This document shows, piece by piece, positions 36,701 through 46,027 of a DNA stretch of 64,000 nt (position 1 is the stretch's first letter; the number at the start of each line of letters is the position of its first letter). A model generated the notes under the pieces. It saw only the letters and a list, made by a program, of their open reading frames with translations. It searched no databases and was not told the origin of the DNA. The stretch covers positions 36,674,392 to 36,738,391 of the forward strand of contig CM070591.1 in NCBI GenBank assembly GCA_036346355.1, written 5' to 3'. The stretch is from Rhipidocladum racemiflorum. Taxonomy: Eukaryota; Streptophyta; Magnoliopsida; Poales; Poaceae. A program made the position numbers and the translations under genes.

Positions 36701-37299
36701 CGGAAACCGAGGCCCACTCCGTTGCGGCGGCGGAATCCGAGTTGGATTCGGATTGGGTGACGTGGCTGAACGTCAGCCGTTGGATCAAGATCCAACGGTG
36801 AGAGGGTTTGGGCTCGGTGCAGCTCGAGGCGGTGGTGGCTCGGTCGGACTCGGGCTCGATGGCGTGGCTCAATCGTGGCCGTTGGATCAAGATCCAACTG
36901 GCCACGCGGAGTTAGGTTCTACGGCGGGTTCGACCGGAACGGCTGGCTCGGGTCGGACTCGAGCCTGACTCGGACTCGGGTCCGGTCAGATGAACAGTAA
37001 AACCCACTCGATTTTCCAAGGATTAAATAATCCAAATAATTCCCAAAAATTCATTTAATTCATTAAAAATAGCCAAAGACTCAGAAAAATTCCAGAAAAA
37101 TTCTGGAAAATATTTTGGAACATTTTGGACTCAAATAAATATTTCCAACAAAATTTTATTTGCAAAATCAAATTCTTTAATTATTTCAAAAGGGAATAAA
37201 TTCAAATAAATTCCAAATAAATTCCAGAAAATTCCAAAAATTCACCAAAGTGCCAAATCACACATGAATTTAAGAAAAGCAAAATTTTGGGGTGTTACA
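33715..37299 (-). mobile_element. Solo LTR, family LTR-1, inverted, inside element A pol, 3585 bp
   Basis: Termini are TGTCGGGACCC and GGGGTGTTACA. A perfect duplication CAATG (33710-33714 and 37300-37304) rejoins the pol reading (GGGAGCAGCC side and TGTAACACAGC side) when removed. TATA-like ATTAAATAG lies at 36668-36676. Palindromes lie at 36033-36054, 36107-36128, 36169-36190, 36242-36263, 36777-36798 and 36879-36900, the richest set in the window. Confidence 0.95.
33999..35329 (-). CDS. LTR-borne acidic ORF (exons 35329-35249 and 34057-33999)
   Basis: Exon 1 is 81 nt, DVEVPEGFEGEVLT onwards, with donor GAAG|GCAAGT. Exon 2 is 59 nt, VEEESTPAWEEELPEEPSN then stop, with CAG acceptor intact. 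There are no internal stops. The intron would be about 1.19 kb. The substitutions keep charge and length. The start codon is unresolved, as in the other copies. Confidence 0.5.
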
Positions 37300-37304
37300 C
37301 AATG

Positions 37305-37859
37305 TAACACAGCTTCCACCTTGCTCGGATCGACGGTGACTCCTTCTGTGGTCATTACATGTCCGAGGAACTCCACCTTGTCCTTCCAAAAGTCGCACTT
37401 GCTGAACTTAGCGAAGAGTTGCTGTTCCCTCAGCTTTTCCAACACTCGCCTCAAGTGCTCTGCATGTTCATCCTTTGTCTTGGAGTAGATTAAGATATCA
37501 TCTATGAATACAACAACAAATTTATCCAAATATTCTATGAAAACCTTATTCATCATATTTATGAAATATGCTGGCGCATTCGTTAGACCGAAGGACATAA
37601 CTGTAAACTCGTAATGTCCGTATCTGGACGAAAATGCGGTCTTCGGAATATCCTCTGATCGGATCTTCAACTGGTGGTATCCCGATCTCAGGTCGATCTT
37701 GGAGAAAACTCCGGCTCCTCTCAGCTGGTCAAACAGATCATCGATCCTGGGTAGCGGGTACTTATTCTTCACGGTGACCACATTGAGTGGACGGTAGTCA
37801 ATGCACATCCTGAAGCTCACGTCCTTCTTCTTGACGAACAGAACTGGCGCTCCCCACGA
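37305..37859 (-). pseudogene. Element A pol, reverse transcriptase part
   Basis: Minus strand from 37859: WGAPVLFVKKKD, MCIDYRPLN, KNKYPLPRIDDLFDQLRGAG, KIDLRSGYHQLKIR, then VVVFIDDILIYSK (the RT catalytic motif, F-I-D-D) and FLGHVMTTEGVTVDPSKVEAVLH, where the CAATG insertion begins. It is open across this stretch. It is separated from its upstream part by element B (insertion at CACGA). Confidence 0.9.
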
Positions 37860-38480
37860 TGTAACACCCCAAAATTTTGCTTTTCTTAAATTCATGTGTG
37901 ATTTGGCACTTTGGTGAATTTTTGGAATTTTCTAAAATTTATTTGGATTTATTTGGAATTTATTTGAATTTATTCCATTTTGAAATAATTAAAGAATTAA
38001 ATTTTGCAAATAAAATTTTGTTGGAAATATTTTATTTGAGTCCCAAATACCATAAAATATTTTCCAGAATTTTCTGGAATTTTTCTGAGTCTTTTGATAT
38101 TTTTAATGAATTAAATGAATTTCTGGGAATTATTTTAAATATTAAATCGCTGGAAAATCAACTCGGGTCGAGTACTGTTCATCCGACCGAGTCGGAACCC
38201 GAGTCGGACTCGAGTCCGACCCGAGCCAACTGACTCGACCAAATCCAGTCCTAACCCTACTCGATCCCGACCGTTGGATCGGAATCCAACGGCCCCGGAT
38301 TGACCGTATCGGTTCGAGCCGAAACCGGTCGGGTCCGATCGCGTGCTCGCTGATCGCGGACCGTCGATCGCGCCACGTGGACGGTTCTCCGTCGTCGTCC
38401 CCTCCGAGTCCGAGCCGGATTCCTCCGTCGCGTAGCCGCCGTGTCTCGTTAGGGTTCCGATTTGTGCGCGCATCCCGGGG

Positions 38481-38489
38481 TTATTTAAT
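38481..38489 (+). promoter_or_regulatory. TATA-like box of the LTR-1 promoter
   Basis: TTATTTAAT sits in a short AT island within otherwise very GC-rich sequence. The same position in the other LTR-1 copies reads CTATTTAAA (8172), ATTAAATAG inverted (36668) and TTATTTAAT (61253), so it is conserved. Confidence 0.6.
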
Positions 38490-39766
38490 GCGTGAGACAT
38501 CGCCCGAGGTTGCCCTCTTCCGTGCGCACCCGTGCCCCCAAGCCATCTCGCCTGAGCCGTCGCCGTTTGCCCGTACGAGCTCGCCGGAGTTGGAATTCCG
38601 TTCCGCCGCGGTTAAACGCCGATTCCGCCGCCGTCCGCCGTTCTCCGCCGCCGTTGAGCCCAGTTCCGGAACAGCCAGGTCAAGCCGCGTCGGTGAGGAC
38701 CTTTCACCTCGCCGGAGCACGCCCCAAACGCCGTTCGTGTGGTCACCGTCCTCAGCGCCGGCAGCCGCAACTCCGCCGTGAAGCCATCGCCGACCCCGAG
38801 CTCCACCAACCGTCCGATCAAGATCCAAAGGCCCAGATCGCGCCACGTCACCCTCGGTGAGTTTCCCCGTTGAAAATCCTAGATCTAATCCCAACCGTTG
38901 GATCTAGATCCAACGGCTTAGGTTGCGCCACGTAGCAAGAACTGCACCAGGCTAGATTGGATCTGGACCGTTGGATCAAGATCCAACGGCCCACGATCGG
39001 CCACGTGCGCCCCAAGCACATGAGGCCCAAACCCAATCCTAGCCGTTGGATTTCAAACCAACGGCCACGATCGTGCCACGTGTCCAGGGAGCCGAACCGC
39101 CGCGCCACGCGGGCGTACGCGTGGGTCACTGACACGCCGGGCCCGCATGTCAGCGACAGCACCGTGACGTCACCCATGACGTCTGGCTGGTCCCACTGCC
39201 GCCACTGGTACGAGCCTACCGACGTCAGCAATGACGTCACCCGAGGGGGACCCACCTGTCAGTGACACAAGGAGCCGTGGACCGAGTCCACGGTAGACCC
39301 GAGCCGAGCGTGGACCAAGTCCATGGACCGGCTGACGTCAGCCAACCAATCAGCGGTTGCCACGTGTCCAGGCTGACGCAATAATTAATTTCCGAAAAAG
39401 AAAATGATTTATTAATTCGAAATAATGATTTCAGATTTTGTTTCAAACTTCAAACGCTTATAACTTTTGCGTTTCAACTCCGATTTGAGTGATTCAAATT
39501 TCTAAATTTGTATAAAATTGAGACCTACCTAAATATGAATTTTATTTAATTTTTGGACTAAAGTTTTTCTCTGTAAAATTATTTAATTGATTATTTAAAC
39601 TTTAAATAATCATAACTTTTGCGTTTTAACTCCAAATTTGATTTATTCCAGTTTCTAAAAATCCATAAAATTATGTTCTCTCTGTTTATGGATTTTATTT
39701 GGATGATTGGATACTTTTTGCCTATTGTTTATTCGTGTATTTGCTATTTGCACGCTTTACGAGTAG

Positions 39767-41091
39767 ACGTTGAAGTGCCGGAAGGATTTGAAGGAGAAGT
39801 ATTGACTCAGGATCCAACTCAAGACCAAGAACAAGTACTTTTTGAAGGCAAGTTGTGCTTTGACCATGTTGATCCTATTTCGAAATCTATTTTGATTTAA
39901 CCTATTGCATGCTAGTTAAATTAGAAAATACTTTATTGAAATTTGGGGAATTAGATAAATACCAATTTCTTTGTATGACACCTTGATTACTTAAATATGT
40001 GCCATGACCCTTGTCACCCTAGTTGTGGTTTACTAGTTGGACATTATTAAATTGCCAACATGGGTTTTAGACCGTTGTAGTATATTGCTTAGACACACTT
40101 TCGTGCTCATGACATGATTTTGGACAATCAAATGTTAATATTGACTTAATGATATATTGAACCTGTTTTGGAAAGGTATCATGTGATGTTGATGGCACGT
40201 GGTGCATGGTAATCAACTGGGGTTTGATAAATAGTTTTTCGACCGGGGCATGTGGCAAGAATAATCAGGTGGGCCAGTTGTGGCATTGGGGATGTTGATT
40301 TGGTTCTTCGGGTAGTCTTGCCTGGTCACCCTAAGGACTTAACCTTGCAAGCCTTTGAACTGGGTCTAACGTGCAACCACATGTCTGTAATGGGACGGAC
40401 CTAATTGATTAAGTTGCTAATAACGCATTACTTGTGGGACCTCAGAGGTCAACTACACCCTTTGTGTAAGTTGTATGGGAGCGCATCGGAGTGAGGCCAG
40501 TACCCATCTAACGGTTGATTGGCCTAAACTTCGCCTTAGCTAAGGGAAGGGTTAGTGTGCAATAACCGGGGAGGACCACTTGTATTGTTAGAAGTTTCCG
40601 AAAGACTTTGTTACGGGAACTCGCCTTTGTGGTGTTTGACTGTATCTTGTGGGTAAAGTGCATAACCTCTGCAGAGTGTAGAATCTATTCGAATAGCCGT
40701 GTCCGCGGTATTGGACATCGCCGGGAATTACAAATCAAGGGTTAGATTTTCTCAAAAATAACTTTGAAAGGTTGGGTTGGATTAATAATGATGTTGATGG
40801 AAATGTGGATTAGGATGGGAAAGATGTTTCTTAAACTCCTTGAAAAGTTACCTATGCTATACTTGTTTCTACTGCTTTCGAATCTATTTATGATACTTGT
40901 TAAATGCTATTTTCTGCAAATATACCCTTAGCTATTCCTTTGTACCAAGCCATGCATATAGTATATTAGCCTGCATTCTGTGCATGACTTGCTGAGTACC
41001 AAGTACTCACCCTTGCCACAATACAACACCAGTTGAAGAGGAGACTACACCAGCTTTGGAGGAGGAGCTCCAAGAGGAACCGTCTACTTAG
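39767..41091 (+). CDS. LTR-borne acidic ORF in element B 5' LTR (exons 39767-39847 and 41033-41091)
   Basis: Exon 1 (81 nt) follows GTAG and encodes DVEVPEGFEGEVLT, a Gln/Asp-rich stretch and LFE; the donor GAAG|GCAAGT matches the consensus for GC-AG introns. Intron 39848-41032 is 1185 bp and ends CAACACCAG. Exon 2 (59 nt) encodes VEEE, TTPALEEEL and EEPST, then TAG at 41089-41091. The phase across the junction is exact (one base plus two). A frame also runs into exon 1 from an upstream ATG (39674) through a T-rich, hydrophobic stretch, but that stretch looks like an intron 3' end. The product is unknown; it would be strongly acidic. It lies upstream of gag on the full-length transcript. Confidence 0.5.
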
Positions 41092-41379
41092 GGAAGCGAG
41101 CCCGATCGATTGCCTGTGGTATCTTGGATGGCGCCACGGGTTATTTGATTTTCATTGCTACTATTTCTCTCTTAATAAGTTTAGCCTGCAATCGTGCATT
41201 TGTAACTTGACCATAAGGTCGATTAACCAGTTTGACTATTTAAATAAAGTACTTTATTAGTATCGAGTGGTATGATTGTGATATTTACCGATGTTAAGAC
41301 TGTGTGCACTAGCGTGTTCCTGGACTAGTGCTGAATACACAGAGGGTCCGGATTTGCAAATTCGGGGTCCCGACAGAGG

Positions 41380-41392
41380 TGGTATCAGAGCC
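41380..41392 (+). promoter_or_regulatory. Primer binding site of element B
   Basis: TGGTATCAGAGCC, complementary to the 3' end of initiator-Met tRNA, sits four bases after the LTR end. This is the usual PBS of plant gypsy and copia elements. Confidence 0.95.
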
Positions 41393-41589
41393 ATACTGAC
41401 CGTAGGCTTAACCCTAAGCTAGAATGGTCGTAGTGAGGATAAAACCTATTTCTAAAGCTAAAAATTTGTCAAGATAAGAAATGACATCTCGACTTACCCC
41501 CTTCTCTCTTTCCTTGTCTCTTGCTGAATATTCCCTTACCTTGTCACGATTTAAAATTTTGAGTTCTTACGTGAGCACTCTTGTGACAG

Positions 41590-42353
41590 ATGGAGGGAGA
41601 GTTCAACTACATCGATCTAGAGGTTGGTCACGCCGCGGAACTTTGGCATATGCTTCAGACTCTCGGAGATTTTGAGAAGCCGCAATACCAAGTGGAAGTG
41701 ATCAGACAAGCAGGATTGATCAAGGCTTGTGACGTGAAGATTGAGGTACCTGCTAGGAAGAAGGGCCCAGGCAATCGCCTCGATACACCGCACCGCCAGG
41801 AGGTCTACAATGCAGATGGGTATCCAAGAAGTATCACGACGAGCAATGCGGCACATTACCCGTATCTACGCCAGAGAGTTGGAGAGCACGGTGTTCGTTA
41901 TCACCAAGCAGCGATAACCTTCTTGACCCGAAGGCGATTCAGGATGAGGATGCCATGGTTACACAGCTTGGCACGACTTGTTGTCGCCAGGAGGATGTAC
42001 TCGATGATACAAGCAAGGAGCCATGAAGGCCCGCAAGGAGATCACAACAGAGAAGAACAGATGGCGGGAAGCTCAAGAGTATGTGTCACACCTTCTACGA
42101 AGGATTGACGAGTTGGAGATGGCTTTATACGGACCGTAACTGCAGCCAAGATTCGAGCTACACGAGCCAGATCCGGAGGAGTCAGATCTCGATGAGGACA
42201 CTGCTTCTTCGACTACCACAGATGACACAGTTGCTAGACATGGCAATCGTTTCGCGCCTATGCCGCAGCATCCGTACCCAGGCCGTGGAGGTTTTCTCGA
42301 TGAGTGAGCATAGGTTCTATAGTGAGATTCCTTCGCTGAGTCACGTCATAGAA
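41590..42353 (+). pseudogene. Extra ORF between PBS and gag in element B
   Basis: From ATG 41590 (MEGEFNYIDLEVGH) a frame runs 172 codons to 42108; an overlapping frame at 42081-42356 appears to continue it. It lies about 200 bp after the PBS and 480 bp before gag. I recall similar leader ORFs in some grass gypsy elements but cannot name a domain. The region around YQVEVIRQAG and KIEVPARKKGPG looks like folded protein. The frame change near 42100 suggests it is broken. Function unknown. Confidence 0.45.
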
Positions 42354-42590
42354 TAAAGAGTCACCCTTTAGGCGTTAGACTCCAGTGTTAGTTCGATTTG
42401 GATTTTCATTGTTTGCTGAGTGTGCAGTATGTGTTGCAAGGCCCTTAGGCATTGTAAGCAACCATACCAAGTTATTAATATCAATAATAAAGTTGGACCT
42501 TAAAGTTACACCTTTCGCCCCGCATAAGTTCCATATTACTTGTCTATTCTTGATTCCCCCTCATCTCTAAAACTTAGAGCAAATCGACAG

Positions 42591-43615
42591 ATGGTGAACA
42601 CCCGCGGAAACTTTGGAAGCAATGGAAGTGGTTCTCGCCCAGCAGAAAACCCCAATGATGGAGCACCAGCACCGCCAGTTGATATGCAGAATTTTGGAGC
42701 ATTTCTTGCTGCTCAGACTCAGTTGATGCACGCTATGATGCAACAAATGCAACACGTCCTTTGCTTTCGAGGCCACGACTAATCAAGTCAATCGGGGACA
42801 ATGCCGTAATACAAGATCGCCGAGTTCATGAGGACTCATCCACCCACTTTCTCCGGGAATGCCAATCCATTGGAGGCCGATGATTGGTTAAGGTCAATTG
42901 AGAGGAAGCTACACATAGCTCAATGCATAGGAAATGAGAAGGTACTCTACGCTTCTCATCAGTTGGAAGGAACAAATTGAATGGTGAGAGAACTTACGTG
43001 CCACGCAAGTGAACCTCAGACATCACGTGGGAAGAGTTCACGGCTGCATTTCACAAGATCACGTGCCTAAAGGAATCATGGATCTTAAGAAGGAGGAGTT
43101 CGAGCACTGAAGCAAGGTAATCACCGGTGGTCGACTACTGAACAAGTTCACACAGCTAGCACGCTACGCACTTTGAGGATGTAGCGACAGATAAAGCCGC
43201 AGTCTCGCTTCATGAAGGGACTTAACTCAGGACTACAAGTAGGGTGATCACCCACACCTTTCAGATTTCCAAGAATTGGTGAATAAGGCGCTTATTCTTG
43301 AGGACAAGCGCAAGGAACTGGATGAGAACAGAAGCGCAGAATGCAACAACAGGGTCACGCCAGGAACGCAATGGCGTCGAGAGTTGCACCAAATCAATTT
43401 TAGATTCCATCCACAGAATGCAACAAGGACACCGTCACCAAAGCACCAAGACCCGTCAATCGAACTACTGGACCTCACTTCGCTAGAAACGCTGCTCGAG
43501 CGATCAAGAAGGAACAAAGTGAGACGCTGCTACAACCGCAACGAGCCAGGACATTTTGCCAACAATTGCCCAAAGAAGACAGCAGGAGTGACCCGATTCG
43601 CTTCAATCTAGGAAC
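42591..43615 (+). pseudogene. Element B gag, broken
   Basis: It starts at ATG 42591 (MVNTRGNFGSNG). After a Gln/Met-rich stretch the frame breaks near 42775. The retrotransposon gag core (RTHPPTFSGNANPLEADDWL) continues in another frame at about 42830-42900. Further stops and shifts lie between 42970 and 43270. The C-terminal part 43276-43611 includes a CCHC-like knuckle (CYNRNEPGHFANNC), in which the second Cys is replaced by Arg. No intact gag can be made. Confidence 0.8.
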
Positions 43616-44177
43616 CACCCGCCTAGGACGCCAAAGACAGGAGCCACACCCTGCATCGTGGTGAGAGGCCGAGTCAACCATGTCACCGCAGATGCACTGC
43701 AGAATGCTACGACGCGTCGTCTTGGGTAAGTTACTTGTTAACTCAGTACACTGCTAGCTTTTGTTTGACTGAGCTTAGATTCGCTTGTTTCGCAAGGCTT
43801 TGCTGCTAGAAACGATTTGGGGATTTCAAGACTTAAGTGCATGCTTTTAGTTCAAACCCTGGTTAGAACTCCGAACGAAAGTAGGATGTTCCGGGGTGAG
43901 AATACTAATAGATGGAATAGAGTTCCTAGCGAACCTTATAATTTTGGAGACCCAGACCTTAGACGTTATTTTGGGAATGGACTGGTTATCCAAGCACAAG
44001 GCCGTATTGGATTGTGGACGAAGGGCTATCTCAGCTGAGAGCCCGTGTGGAAAGAAAGTGGAATTTCAAGCTACTGCCGTTAGAGAAGGACAGTTGATGG
44101 TTAACAGCACCAAGGTAATCAGCATAGAGGATGTCTCAGTAGTGAATGAGTACCCAGATGTTTTTCCCGAAGATCTA
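43616..44177 (+). pseudogene. Element B protease region, partial
   Basis: Downstream of the knuckle, a frame with FLANLIILETQTLDVILGMDWL (about 43920-43985) is the aspartic-protease C-terminal region of gypsy elements, followed by the linker to RT (VVNEYPDVFPEDL). Upstream, around 43620-43890, the frame is broken. Element C is inserted at ATCTA right after the PEDL codons. Confidence 0.75.
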
Positions 44178-45080
44178 TGTGAAATCATGTGCTGAAAAAT
44201 TGGCTTCGAATTGAATTTGCAAATATGTTTGTTCATGTGTTTTGTCAATTTGACAAGAAGCAGTAAGTTTCGCTTTTGCGCCGGACCAAGATCTCAAGAA
44301 ACAGTAAGTTTCCCATCTACGACGGACAAACTTTGTTGGTCTGTCATGGACATGCTTTTGAACTCATTGAGCCAAACTCAATTTTCCTCAAAAACCAGTA
44401 AGTTGTGCATGTACGACGGACAAAGTTTTTGGGTCTGTCGTGAACGTGTTTTTGAGCTCATGAGTCGAACTCAATCTTCCAAGAAACCAGTAAGTTTTGC
44501 ATGTACGGCGGACAAACTTCTTTGGTCAGTCGTGAATGGCTTTTTGAGGTTTGATTTCGCATGTACGACGGACCGATTTTGTTTGTCTGTCGTGAACGTG
44601 TTTTCGCCAGAATGATTTCTTCTTGGAACCGATACTTTCACTTGTACAACGGACCGATTTTGTCTCGTCTGCTAGAATGTTTTTTGAGTGATTTTTCATG
44701 TGTACGCGGACCATATTTCCTTGTCCGTCGTGAATGCTTTTCTTTGAATTAGGGTTTTGAGCAGAATTGAAATAATTTGAATTTGAGATTATGAAATTTG
44801 TGATGATTTCATGATGCTTCTTTTGAAGTGGACTTTATGCAATGCTCATGTGAGTATTTGCATGGATTGATGTGAGTCAAGTCGTGGACTTGTGCTCGGA
44901 ATTGTTTTGTGGTTTGATCATGTGCGGTATTGCTCAAGACGAACGTGGTTGATGATGGGACCGGAACTAGGTTCATGGAGGAACCGAGGTTCGGGACTAG
45001 GTTCAGGAGGAACCGAGGTCTTGGTGGTCAAGGATGTCATGCGGGACGCTCGGGCTAAGAGAATGGTGCACATGAAGAAT

Positions 45081-45215
45081 GGTTAGTCACGTGAGAATGG
45101 CAGGAGGTCATTCGGCGTGCAAAGTGTTAGTCACGTGAGTATGGCAGGTGGCCATACGCGTGCAAAGTGTTAGTCACGTGAGTATGGTAGGGTTGCCATA
45201 CGCGTGCAAGAGTTG
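45081..45215 (+). promoter_or_regulatory. Threefold tandem G-box repeat in the element C 5' LTR
   Basis: Three copies of a 43-44-bp unit containing TTAGTCACGTGAG.ATGG, with CACGTG at 45088-45093, 45132-45137 and 45175-45180. The last is about 130 bp upstream of the TATA-like box. G-boxes bind bZIP and bHLH factors in plants. The same array is in the 3' LTR (56862, 56905, 56948). Confidence 0.8.
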
Positions 45216-45307
45216 TACTCGGCCAGGTTGGGCCAAGTAGAGTTGTGTTGGATACGGATTCCTTCTAGGAATAGGAATCGTATTCGTAACTCCTTGTGGG
45301 TTGGTGC

Positions 45308-45315
45308 TTTAAATA
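45308..45315 (+). promoter_or_regulatory. TATA-like box of element C
   Basis: TTTAAATA in GGTGCTTTAAATAGGTGG; the equivalent in the 3' LTR is at 57082-57089. It lies about 130-220 bp downstream of the G-box array. Confidence 0.7.
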
Positions 45316-45977
45316 GGTGGGGGTCTCTGTTGAAAGGCACCAAGTAGAGCTGAGCGCATCAAGCTTTGAGCTTGGTTTTAGGGTTTGTACTCTTTTGATG
45401 AGAGTATTTTAGACAAGAAATAAAGATCAATTCTTCCAAGATTTTTGCGTGCTTACAAGAACCACGTCGCTCTGATGTTTTCTGTTTTGGTTCTTGTTTG
45501 CATGCTTGTTCTAATTCTAGATTGGTTTTTGATCGTTGAGTTTCATCTTGATTTGATCCATCAAAAACCGTTCTAGGGTATTGATTTAGAGTTTCTCAAA
45601 GTCTAGTTGATTAATCTTTTGAAGAACTTGTTTAATCTTGAAGTTTTGATTAGATTGATTCTCGTCAAGTTCTGGAACAGCAAGCTTGCGAAGCTCATAA
45701 CTTTTGATCCGTAAGTCCGATCGAGCTGATTCTTTTTGGGTTCGATTCGTATTGTAATATAGTTTCTCGTGTCCAAATTTCAGATCAATCTAACGGTTGG
45801 ATCTCTGGGAATTCTCGTTTTACCGAACCTCTGTCATTCTATTTTTGTCGAAAACGAGGCAATTATTTGGTTCTGTTTTGGGGTGAACTTTTAGTAGATC
45901 AAGAATTTGATTTTAGCTTCCGCACAATCATTCACCCCCCCTCTGATTGCTATATTCGTATACTTCGATCCTACAAG

Positions 45978-45990
45978 TGGTATCAGAGCA
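45978..45990 (+). promoter_or_regulatory. Primer binding site of element C
   Basis: TGGTATCAGAGCA, two bases after the LTR end; complementary to initiator-Met tRNA. Confidence 0.95.
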
Positions 45991-46027
45991 AGGTTTCTCT
46001 AATCTATCTTAACCGGTGATTAGATCA

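Larger units (their letters stand above)
37860..41375 (+). mobile_element. Element B 5' LTR (LTR-1), 3516 bp
   Basis: TGTAACACCCC to GGGTCCCGACA. TATA-like TTATTTAAT lies at 38481-38489. A likely leader donor CTCG|GTGAGT lies at 38856/38857. Palindromes lie at 38271-38292, 38810-38831 (partly decayed), 38895-38916, 38968-38989 and 39043-39064. The triple-palindrome module is at 40667-40708 and the GAGTACCAAGTACTC hairpin at about 40994-41008. Confidence 0.95.
44178..45975 (+). mobile_element. Element C 5' LTR, 1798 bp
   Basis: TGTGAAATCATGTGCTG to TTCGATCCTACA. The first 500 bp hold a row of imperfect hairpin units (ACGACGGAC...GTCTGTCGT). A threefold G-box repeat lies at 45081-45215 and a TATA-like TTTAAATA at 45308-45315. 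A leader with a TTTTGATGAGAG stretch follows. Confidence 0.95.

Noticed and set aside
38377..38781. Long Pro/Ser/Arg-rich ORFs after the LTR-1 TATA box
   Set aside because: Overlapping frames on both strands are open because the DNA is GC-rich; none keeps an ATG and phase into exon 1. It may be a non-coding leader exon.
38271..39064. CRISPR-like repeated palindromes
   Set aside because: Spacing is irregular, there are no uniform spacers, and this is a plant nuclear context.
39674..39766. Hydrophobic, signal-anchor-like stretch upstream of acidic exon 1
   Set aside because: It comes from a T-rich tract with a likely acceptor at its end, and its frame is not kept in copy D or in LTR-2; an intron end is the simpler reading.
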